Under the pieces are notes generated by a model. That model saw nothing but the letters and a program-made list of their open reading frames with translations. It did no database searches and had not been told where the DNA came from. 64,000 nucleotides of DNA from Odobenus rosmarus divergens (taxonomy: Eukaryota; Chordata; Mammalia; Carnivora; Odobenidae), in the NCBI RefSeq assembly GCF_000321225.1, contig NW_004450398.1:1260675-1324674 (forward strand), read 5' to 3'. Made by a program: the position numbers and the translations under genes. Of the stretch, positions 45,795 through 60,700 are shown piece by piece (the first letter of the stretch is position 1; each line of letters begins with the position of its first letter).

Positions 45795-48700
45795 GTAAGG
45801 GCCTGACTCGTACCTGCATTCATGTCACATAGTATAGCTGACCCTCGAGCAACACGGGGGGGGGGACGCAGACCCCCCCAATTTAAAGTCCACATATAAC
45901 TTTTGACTCCCAAAAATGTAACTACTAATAGCCTACTGTCGACCGGAAGCCTGACCAATAGCATAAACAGTCCATGAACGCGTTAAGTTATATGTATTAT
46001 TTACTGTATTAAGATAAAGTAAGCTGGAGAAAAAAGTGGTAAGAAAGTCATAAAGAAAAGAAAATACATTTACGGTACTGTATTATATTTATCGAAAAAG
46101 ATAAAGTTATAAGTGGACCTGCTCAGTTCAAGCCTGTGTTGTTCAAGAGGTCAACTGTACTTTTTTATATTGGATTAAGAAATCTTAAGTCCGGTTTGTA
46201 AGTCCTCTTAATTCAGGTCCGAAGTTTGATACTTTTATTCAGCAGTAGTTTTTGCTCTTGTACTTTTGATTTCTTGTGCGCTCTGAAGCGTATCTTACTG
46301 TCACTGATTTTTAGAGCTAAAATCCTTTAGTGTCTCTGAAAGTGTTAGACCGAGAGGAATTGGAACCTAATCACATCAGAACACTTCTGATGACTGAAAA
46401 GTGACTGAGAATGAACTTGCACGCAGGGCTTTTGTAATCAAACATTTCTGTTGAGAAGCTTGGGCTCTAACTAGGCTTCTCGAGCATGGCTGGGACGATA
46501 CAGCCCGGAGCTTGGGCAGACTAGTCCAGGCCCAAGGGCCTCTGCTCTTCCCGGGAAGGAGACCAACTTCTCTGTACTACAGAATCCCAAAGTATTAGTG
46601 GTTCTATGCTATTTTACAACTTTCTTGGTATTTGAGGAATTACGCCTTCTTTTAGTAGAAGTAGGTTGGAGAAGAAAAGTGTTATACTTAAGAGAATATA
46701 AGGGAAGAGTTACAGGTTCTTTTTCCCATGCCTACAGTTATACGTGAGTAATGGTAGTAAAGAGAGGTAGGTCTTTCAGACGTGCTTTGGACCTGTGGCA
46801 AGCTAACAGAAGCTCAGTTTTACAATGACTTCTGGATGAACCAATCCTGGCAAGAGCCTGATAATCACAATTACTTGGTTTCTTTTCCTTAGGTCACCAC
46901 TGTCGTACCCAGGAACACAGGAACAGTATGAGGTAATGATGGGGAACACCTATGCCTGAAAGCTCTGCAAGTAGCCTGAGAACTACCATGTCTAGTGGGG
47001 GTTGCCCGACGATGGCTTTGTGGGCCGAATGTGGCCCTTTGTCTGTTGCTATAAATAAAGTTTTATTGGAACACAGCCACACCTATCTGTGGCTGCTTGC
47101 ATGACATATGGTAGCTGAGACAGAGACCATATGGCCCACAGAGCCCGAAATATTTTCTCTCTGGGCACTTAGAGAAAGAGTTTGCCAATCTCATACACAT
47201 ATAGGACAACATTATTGTCGGCACACGTGGACAGTTGTCCTGTATTGTCTTTCCTCCATGAGTGTAGTTTGCACTAATTTTTCCTCTGAGACCTTTGAAA
47301 ATTACTGTTAGCCTACCTCTTATTTCATTGAAAACAAGTGAGACAGATTATGTTTCAAAGGAGAGTTCACACACTCTCTTATTTAGGAGAAGAGATGATC
47401 TAACAGTAAGGGTGCCTGGATCCTAAGAGGGAACAGTTAGAGATAAAACTAGTGAGAAACGCAGTGAAAGCCCAGTTCCCTGGGTCTTAGACTAAAGGCC
47501 CTCATCGGTACAGACTGTTAGTTCACCTGTGGCTTCTTGTCTCTGTGGGTTTTGATCCTTCTAAGTAGTCCTTCTTTCTCTCTGCCTCTCTGTCTCCCCC
47601 TTCTCTGTTTCCTTTCTGTCTTCTTTCTCCCTTCCCTCCATCTCTCCAAACAGATGTAGAATCAGAGAGTATTATGGCTAGAAAGCACCCGGTACAACAA
47701 TTCATTTTATAGTCCTGACATTTACATGTGGAACTGGGTTCCCGAGAGGTTAAGTGTCGGGTCACGAGTCACCTCCCTTGTTAAAGGTTGAGCTGTTCAG
47801 TGTTCTTTACTACTTTTGTCTGCTTAAACATGAATTTCATAAAATGAGACTGAAGACTTGAATGTCTGTTTTTGTACTATTTATCTGATCTTGACTTTTA
47901 CAACGTTAAAGCAATGATAGAAATCATGAAGGAACTTTTACATGTACCGAAACTTCAGAACTTTCATAGGTACTGAAAGAATATATATACTATGCTTCCT
48001 CGGTGAGAAAAAGGTTTAACATCCCCACTCCCAAATCAGTAACTGACTTGAGCAAACATTTACAAAAGAGGAAATACAATGGTCCATAAAAATGTGGGAC
48101 ATTATTTGCAACTGGTGAATCACTAAATTCTACCTCTGAAACAAACAAACAAAAAGGATAGAAACAACAACAGCAAAATGTGGGAAATTGTTGGTAATCA
48201 GATATGCAGATAAAAAAGGGGACAGTTTTTCACCTAGAAATTAGTAGAGGTTTTATGTGTACACGTACACAGGTGCACACATACTACCTGGTATTGGTGG
48301 GGGTGCCGTGAAGGAAGCCACTAGATGTGTTCCTCGTTATTGCCCCTTTGGAAGGCAGTTTAGAAATACTAGTCAGAAGCCTTATGATGCTCAATCTTTG
48401 TGACCTAGCGTTTCTCCTTGTAGGAATGCCTCACAGGCACAGAGTTGGGGATGTGAACAAATATTTTGCTGCATTTCTCTTCATGAGAAATTGAATTTTC
48501 TCTTTAAAAAGCGAGCAAGATAAAGCCCTTGCTGAGATGGCGGCAGCATGGTCTCGGTTCCCAGTTTCTTAGAGCTGTGTTTATTGCTATGTCACATAGA
48601 AGACTCGGGAAGTTTTCCATACACAAATTAAAATTTCCTTATACCCTGACTTGTTCCGTAAAGGGCTTCAAGTGGTAACTTTCTTTTTTTAAGGTATATT

Positions 48701-51700
48701 TACGTGCTCTTGTGAGAAATCTTTTTAATGAAGGCAATGATGTTTATCGGGAACGTGATTGGAACAACTCGATAAGCCAGTACACAGAAGCTTTGAATAT
48801 CGCTGGTTATGCAAAGTCTGAAGAAATTGTCATCCCTAAAGAAATAATTGAAAAGCTGCATATAAATCGTATTGCTTGCTATTCTAATATGGTGAGTTGT
48901 GATTATTTTATTTTATTTTATTTTTTAAAGATTTTATTTATTTGACAGAGAGAGACACAGCGAGAGAGGGAACACAAGCAGGGGGAGTGGGAGAGGGAGA
49001 AGCAGGCTTCCTGCGGAGCAGGGAGCCTGATGCGGGACTCGATCTCAGGACCCTGGGATCATGACTTGAGCCGAAGGCAGACGCTTAACCAACTGAGCCA
49101 CCCAGGTGCCCGAGTTGTGATTTTTTAAAGGTGTTTCTAGAGAGAAAAAAACATTTTCAATAACATAGTACATTAAAAGTCAGCTTTCTAATTTCCATTT
49201 TACTTTTTTTTTAATAAATATTTTATTTATTTACTTGACAGAGACACAGCGAGAGAGGCAACACAGCAGGGGAGTGGGAGAGGGAGAAGCAGGCTTCCCA
49301 CTGAGCAGGGAGCCCGATGTGGGGCCTGAGGCTTTGAAAAATCAGCTTTGGATAAATGTTTCGGGATTTTAGAAATAATTTGTTTCTTGGATGGTCCTTA
49401 GAGTTGCCATGTGAGTCTGGCTTCTGGGCTGTGTCTGCTTATAAGAGAAATAAGTGCAGGAAGACCCAGGTGTTCACAGATATGTTTTCTGTAGTGGATT
49501 CTTCATCGGCCAGCTGTTTGGGAGTTATGTTTCCAGTTGACATTTTTTTTTTTTAAGATTATTTATTTGAAAGAGAGGGAGAATGCATGTGTGTGCACGC
49601 ACAGGGCAGGGGAGCAGAGGGAGAGGGAGAGAGAATCTCCAGCAGACTCCCTGGTGAGCTTGGAGCCTGATGTTTGGCTGGATCTCATGACTGAGATATG
49701 GCCTGAGCCAAAACCAAGAGCCCGATGCCTAACTAGCTGAGCCACCCAGGTGCCTCTCCAGTTGACATTTTAATGAGTTTCAACAAAGGGTAACTGGTGG
49801 AGAGAGTAGGACAGGAGAGTGAGTCCTGGGGCATCAGCCGAGTCTGAAAAGTTTTATTTCTTGAAGATCTGGGGCCTTTATGGCCAGATGTTAACGTTTA
49901 TCTGATCTGGGTGATGGGTACATGGGGATTGATATTCTGTGTACTTTTGTGGATTTGAAATTTCATAATGAAGATAATTAAAAAAAAATTTTTTTTTGAA
50001 GGTGATTTTTAGAAAAATACCATGAACGTAAGAGTTTAAAAGGGGGTGGGGGTAATAGTCCGGGGTCTTCATTTGTTTGCATTTGCAAGAAGACATCAGT
50101 GCAAGAAGTGAATTGTGGCTAACTTTATTTGGCTTTACATCTCAGGGTTTCCACGATAAAGTTTTAGAAGAGTGTGATGCTGTCCTCAGTCTAAATGCCA
50201 GTAACTGCAAAGCTCTGTATCGGAAATCGAAGGCTCTCAGTGATTTAGGAAGATACAGAGAGGCTTATGACTCTGTAGCGAAGTGCTCCTTGGCCGTTCC
50301 TCAGGTATGGACCTCATAGTCAGTTTGTTGGCTTACATCGTAACCATTTCCTTGCTTCCGGGTGGAAAAATGGCATGGAAAGAGTTAACATTTTCCAGCC
50401 AGCTGTCTGCATGCTTGAGTTGGAAGTGATCATAAAGCGAGTGTCTGGACAGAAGAGGAGTTAGAGCTGTTTTGCCTATTTGTCTTCACAGTTAGTAAAT
50501 ACAAGCCTCCATTAATCATATTTTCGTTGTTCTTTCCTCCCCACCCTGCCCCCAGGATGAACATGTAGTAAAACTGACTCAAGAATTAGCGCAGAAATTG
50601 GGATTTAAAATTAGAAAAGCGTATGTCAGGGCCGAGGTAAGCCGGAGTTCTCTGCAGGAGGTATTTTCATTTTGTTTTGTTACCTGGAGTCAGTTCTATT
50701 TTTAACTTAATTTTTTAAAATTAGCGTCTTTATTTTCTTTCAGCTCTCATTAAAATCAGTTCCTGGGGATGGGGCTACCAAGGTAAAGTGATTACTTCTG
50801 TAAGACTCATAGCTTTTTGTTAAAAAAAAGAACAGATAGAAGCATTGGCAGTTCTGCTTTTAATATTTTTGGTTTGCGTCTATTTTTGAGAGCTTTTTGT
50901 TCCTCAGACACATAATTGGCCAGAGCTTCCTGTCCTATAAAAAGAAACAAACAACTCAAGTAATATCTTTTACCCAGCATTTCCTGAAGTCCATTGGAGC
51001 ATTTTCCAGGATGTTCGTAGATATTAGGTTTTATTAGAAAAAGTGGCTCAGGGCCACATACTGATTTTGCGAGTCATTGGGTTAAACACAATTAACGAGT
51101 TGTTTTTTAAAGGTAAGTCTTGGAGCTGTTAGGATGCCATTGTGAGTTGGGGAGTGAGTAGCGGCTAGACTAGTCCCTCTGGAACGGGGATGCTCCTGAG
51201 TATCCTTTGAGAAATAGTGTCCACAAGAAGCCAGTGGTGGTGCTGATTGACTAGCCCTGCTTAGCCACGTGGCACCGAATATTCCGTTTGTTTCTTGGAT
51301 CTTAACTGGAAGGAAGTAAGTCAGCTTTCTGTGAGAACTTGGCATTGCTCTCTTAGAGTGAGATTTGACAGATGGCTTGTAGCGTAGAATCCTGACAATA
51401 CTATGATCCGTTATTTGGTTTAATTTCTAGGCTTTGAACTGTTCTGTGGAAGATATCGAGCCAGGTATGTTTTCACCTGTCCTCTTCATCTAGAAAGTAC
51501 CAGCTTTAGATATTGTATGTCTCGTAGTGTCGTCAGATAAGATTACCGTGTGATTGTTAGTATTAAAGCAAGAATAATTTCGAAAACTACCTTTGTGCTT
51601 CTGGATGTGCCGGCAAGGGATTGATAATACTGGATGTTGGTAGGTGGTCATTGAATACCTCCTGTGGCCCAGCCAGCATCTCACAGCTCTGGCCAGAAAG

Positions 51701-54700
51701 GGGCCCAGGCACTGTGAGAAAGACGGATACGTTTTCACAAGCGAATACGTCTATTCCTGGGTAAAACAAATGACTTTTAGAATTATTTTTACCCTTTCAT
51801 TTGAATTGCTTTTACTATCGTCTCTCCATTTATTTTTATAATTGCTTCCCTATTTTCACCTAGCTCTTCATTTTCTCTGTTATTGGCTCTTCATCCTTGT
51901 CTTCTGTGAGTACACTGAGGACAAGTGAGTACGTTTCTATCCGTGTTACAGATTTATTAACTCCGAGGCAGGAAGCCGTTCCCGTTGTCTCTGTGCCTAC
52001 ATCCAGCTTCTCTCACCAAGTTGGAAGTGAGCTGGCCTCCGGTCCCATTATGCCCTTAACCTCTATTTTGCCACTGCAAGTGGAAGAGAGCTCTCTGCCA
52101 TCAACAGTGTTGGCAAACGGAGGGAAGACCCCCTTCACTATGCCGGAAGCATTTTTGGATGATGGAGATATGGTCCTTGGAGATGAAATAGATGACCTTC
52201 TTGATTCGGCCCCTGAAGCCAATGAAACTGTTATGGTAAATTTCAGCGTTACTCCTCTCTTTTGAAGGCAGGCTTAATTTTTATTTGTCTCTTATTATTT
52301 TTATAGAGAGAGCGTGAGCTGGGTTGGGTGGGGGAAGGGCGGAGGGAGAGGGAGAGAGAATCTTAAGCAGGCTCCATGCTCAGCGCCAATGCAGGGCTCA
52401 GTCCCACAACTCTGAGATCGTGACCTGAGCCGAAATCAGAAGTTGGATGCTTAACCAACTGAGCCACCCAGGCGCCCCAGGTTTAATTTAAAAAAAAAAA
52501 AAATTGCCATGTAACTGTATTTTCAGCATTACCTGTAGGCTAAACTTTAGGTCTCTTACCTTAAAAATTACTTTTGTCCTTCTCTGGTGGTACCAGGCTC
52601 AAGTGGTTATTTTTTAAATAAAATAGGAACGCTGATCTAGTAACGAACGACCCAGTTTTCCTCAACACCTGTTGGAATCACATAGCATGGAAAGGGTGTG
52701 TTAAGAATTCTGAAAAAGAGGGGCACGTGGGTGACTCAGTCAGTTAAGCAACTGCCTTCAGCTCAGGGTCATGATCTCTGGGTCCTGGGATGGAGCCCTG
52801 GTCGCTTGTGCGCACGTGCTCTCTTTCTCTTGCTCTCTCAAATAGATAAATAAATAAAATCCTTAAAAAATAAATAAAATTCTGAAAAAGAATAGGCATT
52901 TGATATTTAAAGAAAAACACGTCTTTTGGATTAAGAGCTTAAGGGATAATGCCTCAGGGTAACTGTAAAGCCAAGGTCAGGCTAGATCTGGACTGAGGCT
53001 TGTTTTTGTATGGCCTGCAACATAAGAATGGGGGTCTTAGATTTTTAAATGGTTGGAAGAAAAAAAAAAGGAGAACAGTATCTTTTGACACATGAAAATG
53101 ATATGAAATTCATATTTCAGGTTCATCAGTAAAGTTTTGTTGGAACGCAGGCACGACCACCCCCTTATGTATTGTCTGTGGGCTGCCTTTTTATTGCAGC
53201 AACACGGTCCAATAGTTGAAACAGAGACTGTGGTTGGCAAAGCCTAAAATATTTACGATCTAGCCCTTCGCAGAAAAGGTTTACTGACCCTGCCATAAAG
53301 TATCTTGAAATAGCGACAGCAGCAATAATAGGAGGAGGAAGAGGGGGAGCAATTCAGAGCTGGTTTCAGTGTGGCTGAAAGAGAGGGAGGAGGTACAGTA
53401 TAAAAGGCAGGCACCCCGGGGTTCGAATCTTCCCACCTCTGTGGTCTTTGGCAACTTACTTTACCCCCAGTTTCCTGGTCTGTACAGTGGCCATCATGGT
53501 AGGAAGTATCTTGGAAAGGTTAACAAATAGGTAGTATGTAACTTTCCTCAGTACTTACAAGGCGTGGGAGCTCTCAGTAAATTGTCACAGTGAGCCGGGA
53601 GGAGAGAGGCAGCATTCCATTTGTCCTTGTGAGATTGTACATTTCACATCCCCAAGAAGGATGGTCCGGGGTGCCTGGCTTCTGCAGCTCCCTTCCCTTG
53701 AGCACCTTCCTTCTCCCCCAGCCCCCACACTACTCCTCTGGAATAGAGCCAGTTCTTATGAGTCTCAAGGTAGGGTGAAGGGAAGGAATCAGAGGGAAAT
53801 GAAACGTGAATGTAACATTTGCCTTGAAATAGTACTGGCCTTCAGACCTTGATCCTTTTTGAAAAGTGGGCTTGCAGAGAACTAAGCTCTGTAGCCTAGA
53901 TTATTCTATGGAGGCTTGATTTTTATTTCAACTTTGTTACGTAATTACCCAGCGTTAAGAGTTTGTGCCTATATGCTGATGTTCAGAGCAGTTCGGCCTA
54001 CTTGTAACTGAGTTTCCTGGATTTTAATAGAATCTTTTTTCTTTTCTAGCCATCAGCGTTAGTCAGAGGAGCCCTCCCGGCTGCCAGTGTCCCCCCCAGC
54101 ATACCCTTCTCAGCATCTCTGTTGGGCACCTTGCCGATTGGTGCAAGGTATGCTCCTCCACCATCCTTCTCCGAGCTGTATCCGCCTTTGACTTCATCCT
54201 TAGAAGATTTCTGCTCTTCTTTAAATTCATTTTCAATGAGTGATTCCAAGCGAGGTAAGAATCGAGCCATTTATGTAAATAATCCCAGTTAATTTTTTAA
54301 AAAAAGATCCTCTGTGTTTGGCAATTATTTAACTCTAGGGAGTTGGTACTTGGATTATTTTCAGGGTAGCTGAAAATATAAAAACTCAGTCTTCAGTTTT
54401 AATTTGCCTGGACTGAACTGTGTGCCATTCCGGAGCTCAGGAAGCATAGGAATATGTAGGGATGTACGGGGCACTCGTTTCTGTTTGTTTTCTTAAACAA
54501 GATACTTTGTTAAGCTGGGTGTCTATTGTTTTGAGGGGAAAATGACTTTAATGTTTTCTCCAAGAAAGGAGTACCCCCTCTGAGAGAATCTTAAAGACAG
54601 GCTATCCTTTTAAATTCTGAACGAGGTAGATACTTAGTTATGACTAATGTCGGGTCAGAATTGTTCAGAATTAGACTTACAGAATTAGAGTTTTCTGTTT

Positions 54701-57700
54701 CAGGCTCCATCCCTGGAGGTCAGTGCACTGCCTGGTGCCTTAGTTTTTACAAGGGGTTGCTGAGTTTTTGGTCTGACTCCTGTTTCTGTAATTCCAGGTC
54801 TAATATATACTTTAAACAATAATGCTAACAGTCTTCAGATTTTTTCTAAGGCATTGTTACATGGTTAAAGGGAGAAAAATCAAAACTATTGCTTTCAAGA
54901 GATTGACACCTGAAAAACCTAAAATTAGTGTGAAACAGAAGGGCAGAGAGCATATTAATCGAGTGGTAGACTAAGACAGAGAAAGTCATCGTGCCTTACT
55001 AATTTCCTTCATGTTGTGACGAGTTCCGGCTTCGTAGTTTGAAAAGGAGAGGCTCTGTTCCCATTTGACGTATGAATTATTTTCTTAGTCCTTTTAACTG
55101 GTCCTGCTCCGTAGGCCCTGCTTTAGCTCACGTCTCCAAGAACAGCTCTTTATATAAGTGTGTTGGAGGGTTGTGTGTGCCCTTGGTCTCCAGAGGGAAG
55201 TCCACTGCCCAGTCTGGGTGTCACGAGTGAAGACGGGGAGTAGCGCGGGGAAGCCGTAGTCAGCCCCTGAGCCCTGATGCCCTGATGTTCTTGTTGCATG
55301 ATTAGAATGAGAAGGTCTGTTGAAGTGTTTTTATTATTTTAGATCTGCCCACCTCCACTTCTAGAGAGGGAACAGCGCTTAGCAGCAGTAATTCTTCCCT
55401 TTTACTTGTAAGTGTCACTTCCTCTTTTGTAAATGCGTCGTCGCTTAAACGTGAACGGAGGCCTTTTGTTTAAGTAACTGACTGACTTGAATGGCCGTGC
55501 TGGTCTCCCTTACATTTTGCGTGTGCTGGGGGAAAGAGTGGTAAAATAAGACTCTCCTGGAGCATCCGGTCATAAATGCGGTGTGTGTGAGACTGGGTCT
55601 GTCGCAGACCGTGGAAGAGGCTTTAGTGCAGCAGAAACCAAACAGGGAAGCTGAGATCAGGGTGGATAAAATGCGCGTGCTGTGCTGTCGAAGCAGAACA
55701 GTTACCTGTTACTTTTAACAACTTTGCACGGAGGATCAAAGACAGCGGGGGAGGGGCCTAGAGACCCAAAGAGAGGAAAACAGAAAGAAACCGTTTTTTT
55801 TTTAAATAGAAGCGCAGCAAGGACAGACTAGTACGGATTTCAGCAGATGAAGAATGTCGTATTTTCACAAATTTGTTTCCATCTTTAGTGATAGTGCAAT
55901 ATTTGTTGGCTGTTTTTTTTTTCCTGTTTTTTGTTTTTTTTCTTATTCTTCTTGCAGATGAATGGCCCAGGCACCTTGTTTGCTTCTGAGAGTTTCCTGG
56001 GAATTTCAAGCCACCCCAGAAATGACTTCGGAAACTTTTTTGGAAGTGCACTTACTAAACCACCTTCATCAGTGACCCCACGACATCCCCTCGAAGGAAC
56101 CCATGAACTGAGACAAGCTTGTCAGATCTGTTTTGTAAAATCAGGTCAGGACCAAACAAAGGAGCTGACGGTATTAATAAGCTAGCCCATCTGAGAGTTC
56201 TTAGGAATTCGTCAATAGGCGTGGAAAACACCAGCTACTGTGATTCTTCCAGCCCTATTTGAGTTCTTTCCTTAGCAAGCAGCAATTATTGACTTGGGCC
56301 CCTTGGAGTCTAATAGGATAAGTCTGCTCTTATTTGATATGATTTCATTTATAGAATTATATGGAATGGAACATCTACCTGTTTATGCGATCTTATTGAA
56401 ATTTTTATGAAATTCTTTATATTCTACACACATGTTTAAGAATGTGATCATTTTTAAATTTTTTTATTTTTTTATTTTTTTATTTTTTTTTAAGATTTTA
56501 TTTATTTATTTGAGAGAGAGAATGAGATAGAGAGAGAGCATGAGAGGGGGGAGGGTCCGAGGGAGAAGCAGACTCACTGCTGAGCAGGAAGCCTGATGCG
56601 GGACTCGATCCCGGGACTCCAGGATCATGACCTGAGCCGAAGGCAGTCGCTTAACCAACTGAGCCACCCAGGCGCCCTGTGATCATTTTTTTAAAGATTT
56701 TATTTATTTGAGAGAGAAAGAGAGAGAATGGGGGCGGCGGGGGGAGGGGAGGCAGAGGGAGACTCACGCTGCCTGCTGAGCAGGGAGCACAATGGCTTGG
56801 GGCTTGATCGCAGGACCCTGAGATCATGACCTGAGCTGAAGGCAGATGCTTTACCTACTGAGCCAGCCAGGGCCCCCAAGAATGTGATCATTTTCAAATA
56901 AAGCAAGAACGAGAAAAAAAGCGTTCTAAGACCAATATTTGATGTAATGTTTATAAAATTGAAGTCTTTTCTGTTGGTTTGTTTCATGTCTTTACCCCTA
57001 AGTCAGGTGATAGAAACACAGTTTGTCTTAAACTGGATCCAAATTCATTTTCTTTCTTAGTTGCGTATTTAATGGTGTTCTTTACCTTTAGAAGCCATAA
57101 GAATTCCTGTCCTCGTAGTTAAATAAGGGTATGTTTTGAGGCCACTGGTGTCTAATAAAACTGTGTTCTCTGACAGATAGCATATAAGAGGCACAAATCA
57201 GTAGCTTATTTACATTTGGGAGTTTTAAAAATAGGATTTTTGTGGGAATGTAATAATCAGTATCCATCTGCTCACATCTGCTTGTAAATGTGCCTGTGAA
57301 ATGAAACGTTACTTTTTGTGCCTTCGAGCAATCCTTTTTCACATCTTTTCCAGGCCCGAAGTTAATGGATTTCACTTATCATGCTAATATGGATCATAAA
57401 TGTAAGAAGGATATTTTAATTGGTAGAATAAAGAATGTTGATGATAAATCATGGAAAAAAATACGTCCAAGACCAACAAAAACAAATTATGAAGGACCGT
57501 ATTATATATGTAAAGGTATGTACTGTAATTACTTAATTGGCATGCATGACATAAGTGATAAATGATTTGCTACATTTATTCTAATGGCTCCCCTATTACT
57601 GTTACTAAAAGTGTGTAGGTAGAGTTTATTGTAGCAAGTTCCTTGGGTTGAGACATTTGTATTTTATTATTATTTATTATTTTTACCTTTGTTTTTAACT

Positions 57701-60700
57701 TCTTTTTTTTTTTTTTAAGATTTTATTTATTTATTTGACAGAGAGAGACACAGAGAGAGAGGGAACACAAGCAGGGGGAGTGGGAGAGGGAGAAGCAGGC
57801 TCCCCGCGGAGCAGGGAGCCCGATGTGGGGCTCGATCCCAGGACCCCGGGATCATGACCTGAGCCAAAGGCAGACGCTCAACCAGCTGAGCCACCCAGGC
57901 ACCCCTTAACTCCTTTTTTTAATATTTGAGCGAGCAGGTGTGAGCAGGGGTGGGGGCAGCGGGGAGGAGGGGGAGAGAGAGAGAGAGAGAGAGAATCTCA
58001 AGTAGACTCTCGCTGAGCGTAAATCCCAATACAGGGCTCAATCCCATGACCCTGAGCCGAAATCGATAGTCAGCTGCTTAACCATCTGAGCCACCCAGGC
58101 ACCCCTGTCTTTAACTTCTTACACAGTGTCTGTTTTCTCGATGTTTATGGATAAACAGGCTTTGACCAGGTTTCAAACGGAAAACCGTCTCACACTTGAA
58201 GTTCCCGGACTTAGTCTAAACAGAGTCAGAACACTGAACTAAGGCTTTGAGAAGGTTGCTCTTTGAGGTTGCTTTTGAGAGAACTTTGTGGATTCATTTT
58301 TGTCAGATTGTTTCATCTGAACGCGCTTTGAATGTCCTTAAATAATTTAAGCTTAGACGGAGTACATGAGAGAATCAAAGTCTTTTCCCTGTCAGAAATA
58401 GAAATAATTCAGGCTCGTGTGCCGTTGTTTTAGAGCCAGTACCATCCCTGTGCAGTAAGTTGCATGTCCTTGCTTGAAGCTATCCGTGAGTTGTTCGAGA
58501 AACTCAGATGGTGCCCTAAATATGTTTAATATTGACTGGCTTTGAAAAAACAGTGGCCATGTTTTCACCGTCTTTTAATTGTCTGTCTTTCTAGATGTTG
58601 CTGCTGAGGAGGAATGTAGATACTCAGGCCATTGCACATTTGCTTATTGCCAAGAAGAGATAGACATCTGGACGCTGGAGCGGAAAGGGGCGTTCAGCAG
58701 AGAGGCTTTCTTTGGTGGCAATGGAAAGATCAACCTCACCGTATTCAAACTTCTCCAAGAGCATCTTGGAGAATTCATATTCCTTTGTGAGGTACTGTCT
58801 CTGAGCCTTATTTTCTGCTGTAGAATCGGTGAGAGTTTCTGACTTGCAAGCCCAGAAGTAGAAAATACTGAGCACTGGTCCGGCCATAATGGGGAGCATT
58901 CACTCAGCCAACGGTAGTTACTACTAGGATCCAAAAGAATACAAAAACCTTATTTTAAATATTAATCAGTAGAAGTATGTAATGTATAAGCATGTGCATA
59001 ATAAGTATGGTACAAAAGTTCTCTTTTGTTTTATGTTGTTGTGGTAATTCTTCTTCTCTGTCTGTTCCAGAAATGTTTTGATCATAAGCCTAGAATGATA
59101 AGTAAAAGAAATAAAGATAATTCTACTTCTTGTTCTCACCCGGTTACAAAGCATGAGTTTGAAGACAATAAGTATGTTGGTAGTTTCTAATTTTTATAGT
59201 GACACAATAGATTCTGTTTTTAGATCCAAATAAAACCAGAGTAGTATCTCCCCAGGCATCTTAGCCCTGTTCTTCTGTTGTTGCTGTTTTGAAAGATGAT
59301 GACTATTTAAAAATGTCTATTAGTATATTTTGCTGGGAATTTTTAAATGAATTATTGATGTTTACTACAGAAAAGCATTATTGATTTGTAGCTTCTTATG
59401 ACATGGATTTAAATATTTTATGGCTTAATGTGTAGTCATCTTCCCCCTCCATTAATTCAATAATTGCATAAAGTGATTTATTTTTTCTGATAAAGATTTT
59501 TAAAATGTATTTTCAGTCTAGAGCTTGACATCATGTATGTATATATTTGTATTTGTTTTCTTTTGAAAAGGCTTTGGGAGAACAGTAATACATCACTCTG
59601 TTTCTTAGGTGCCTTGTCCACATTTTGCGAGAGACAACAGTAAAATACTCCAAAATACGTTCTTTTCATGGTCAGTGTCAGCTTGATTTATGTCGACATG
59701 AGGTTCGATATGGCTGTTTAAGGGAAGATGAGTGCTTTTATGCGCATAGTCTTGTAGAACTTAAAGTCTGGATATTACAAAATGAAACAGGTAGGTTTGT
59801 GCATGATGAAGAAATGTCTCCTCACAAACCAAGAAACAGAGGCTCTTCACTCTAGAGACCATACTGATGGTCACCAGGGGGCAGGTGGGGGGGGCACATG
59901 AAATAGTTGATGGGGATGAAGAGCATACTTATCATGGTAAGCACAGGGTGATGGAAGTGCTTAATCACTATACTGCACACCTGAAACTAACAGAACACTG
60001 TACGTGAACTCTACTGGAATTAAAAAACTTAAGTGAAAAGGAAAGGAAAAAAAAAAGGTCTCCTCAAAAGCAATCAGGGTTTGGCAGAGAGCAGTATCAG
60101 AGACTTTTCTCTGTCATCGTGATGTGGCAACATAACTATTGATTTTATCCTTAGCTTTAAGCTGTCACTGTTCATTTTTAGAGTGGCTTATTTTGAGTAT
60201 AGCCTCATGTAGTGACTTGCTGGTATGAGTTCATGCATGTAGTGTGCTTTTGTGAGGAAGAGAGATTCCTCTGACTGCACCAAGAGCTATATTTGTAAAT
60301 ATCCATTGTGAAAAAGAGTGATGTGACATGCATTCATCTTTGGTGGCGGATTATGCTACATGGGGGTAATGAGGGAATCGAGTCTGTGACTGGATGGGTG
60401 GACTGTTCATGCACAGAGGGAGAACCTAAAGGAAGGCTTGTACATTTCCCAGGTATCTCACATGATGCTATCGCTCAAGAATCTAAACGATATTGGCAAA
60501 ATTTGGAAGCGAACGTACCTGGAGCTCAGGTATTTTCTCTTGTGTACTTTCTGCATTTGGTGTCCTTTCTGGAGCGACCGTGTGGATGCCACTTGTTGGC
60601 AGATGCAGTTTATACTTTTTTAAAAAAAGAAGATTTTATTTATTCATTTGAGAGAGAGAGAGAGCACGAGTTGGGGGGAGGTACAGAGAGAGAGCGAGAG

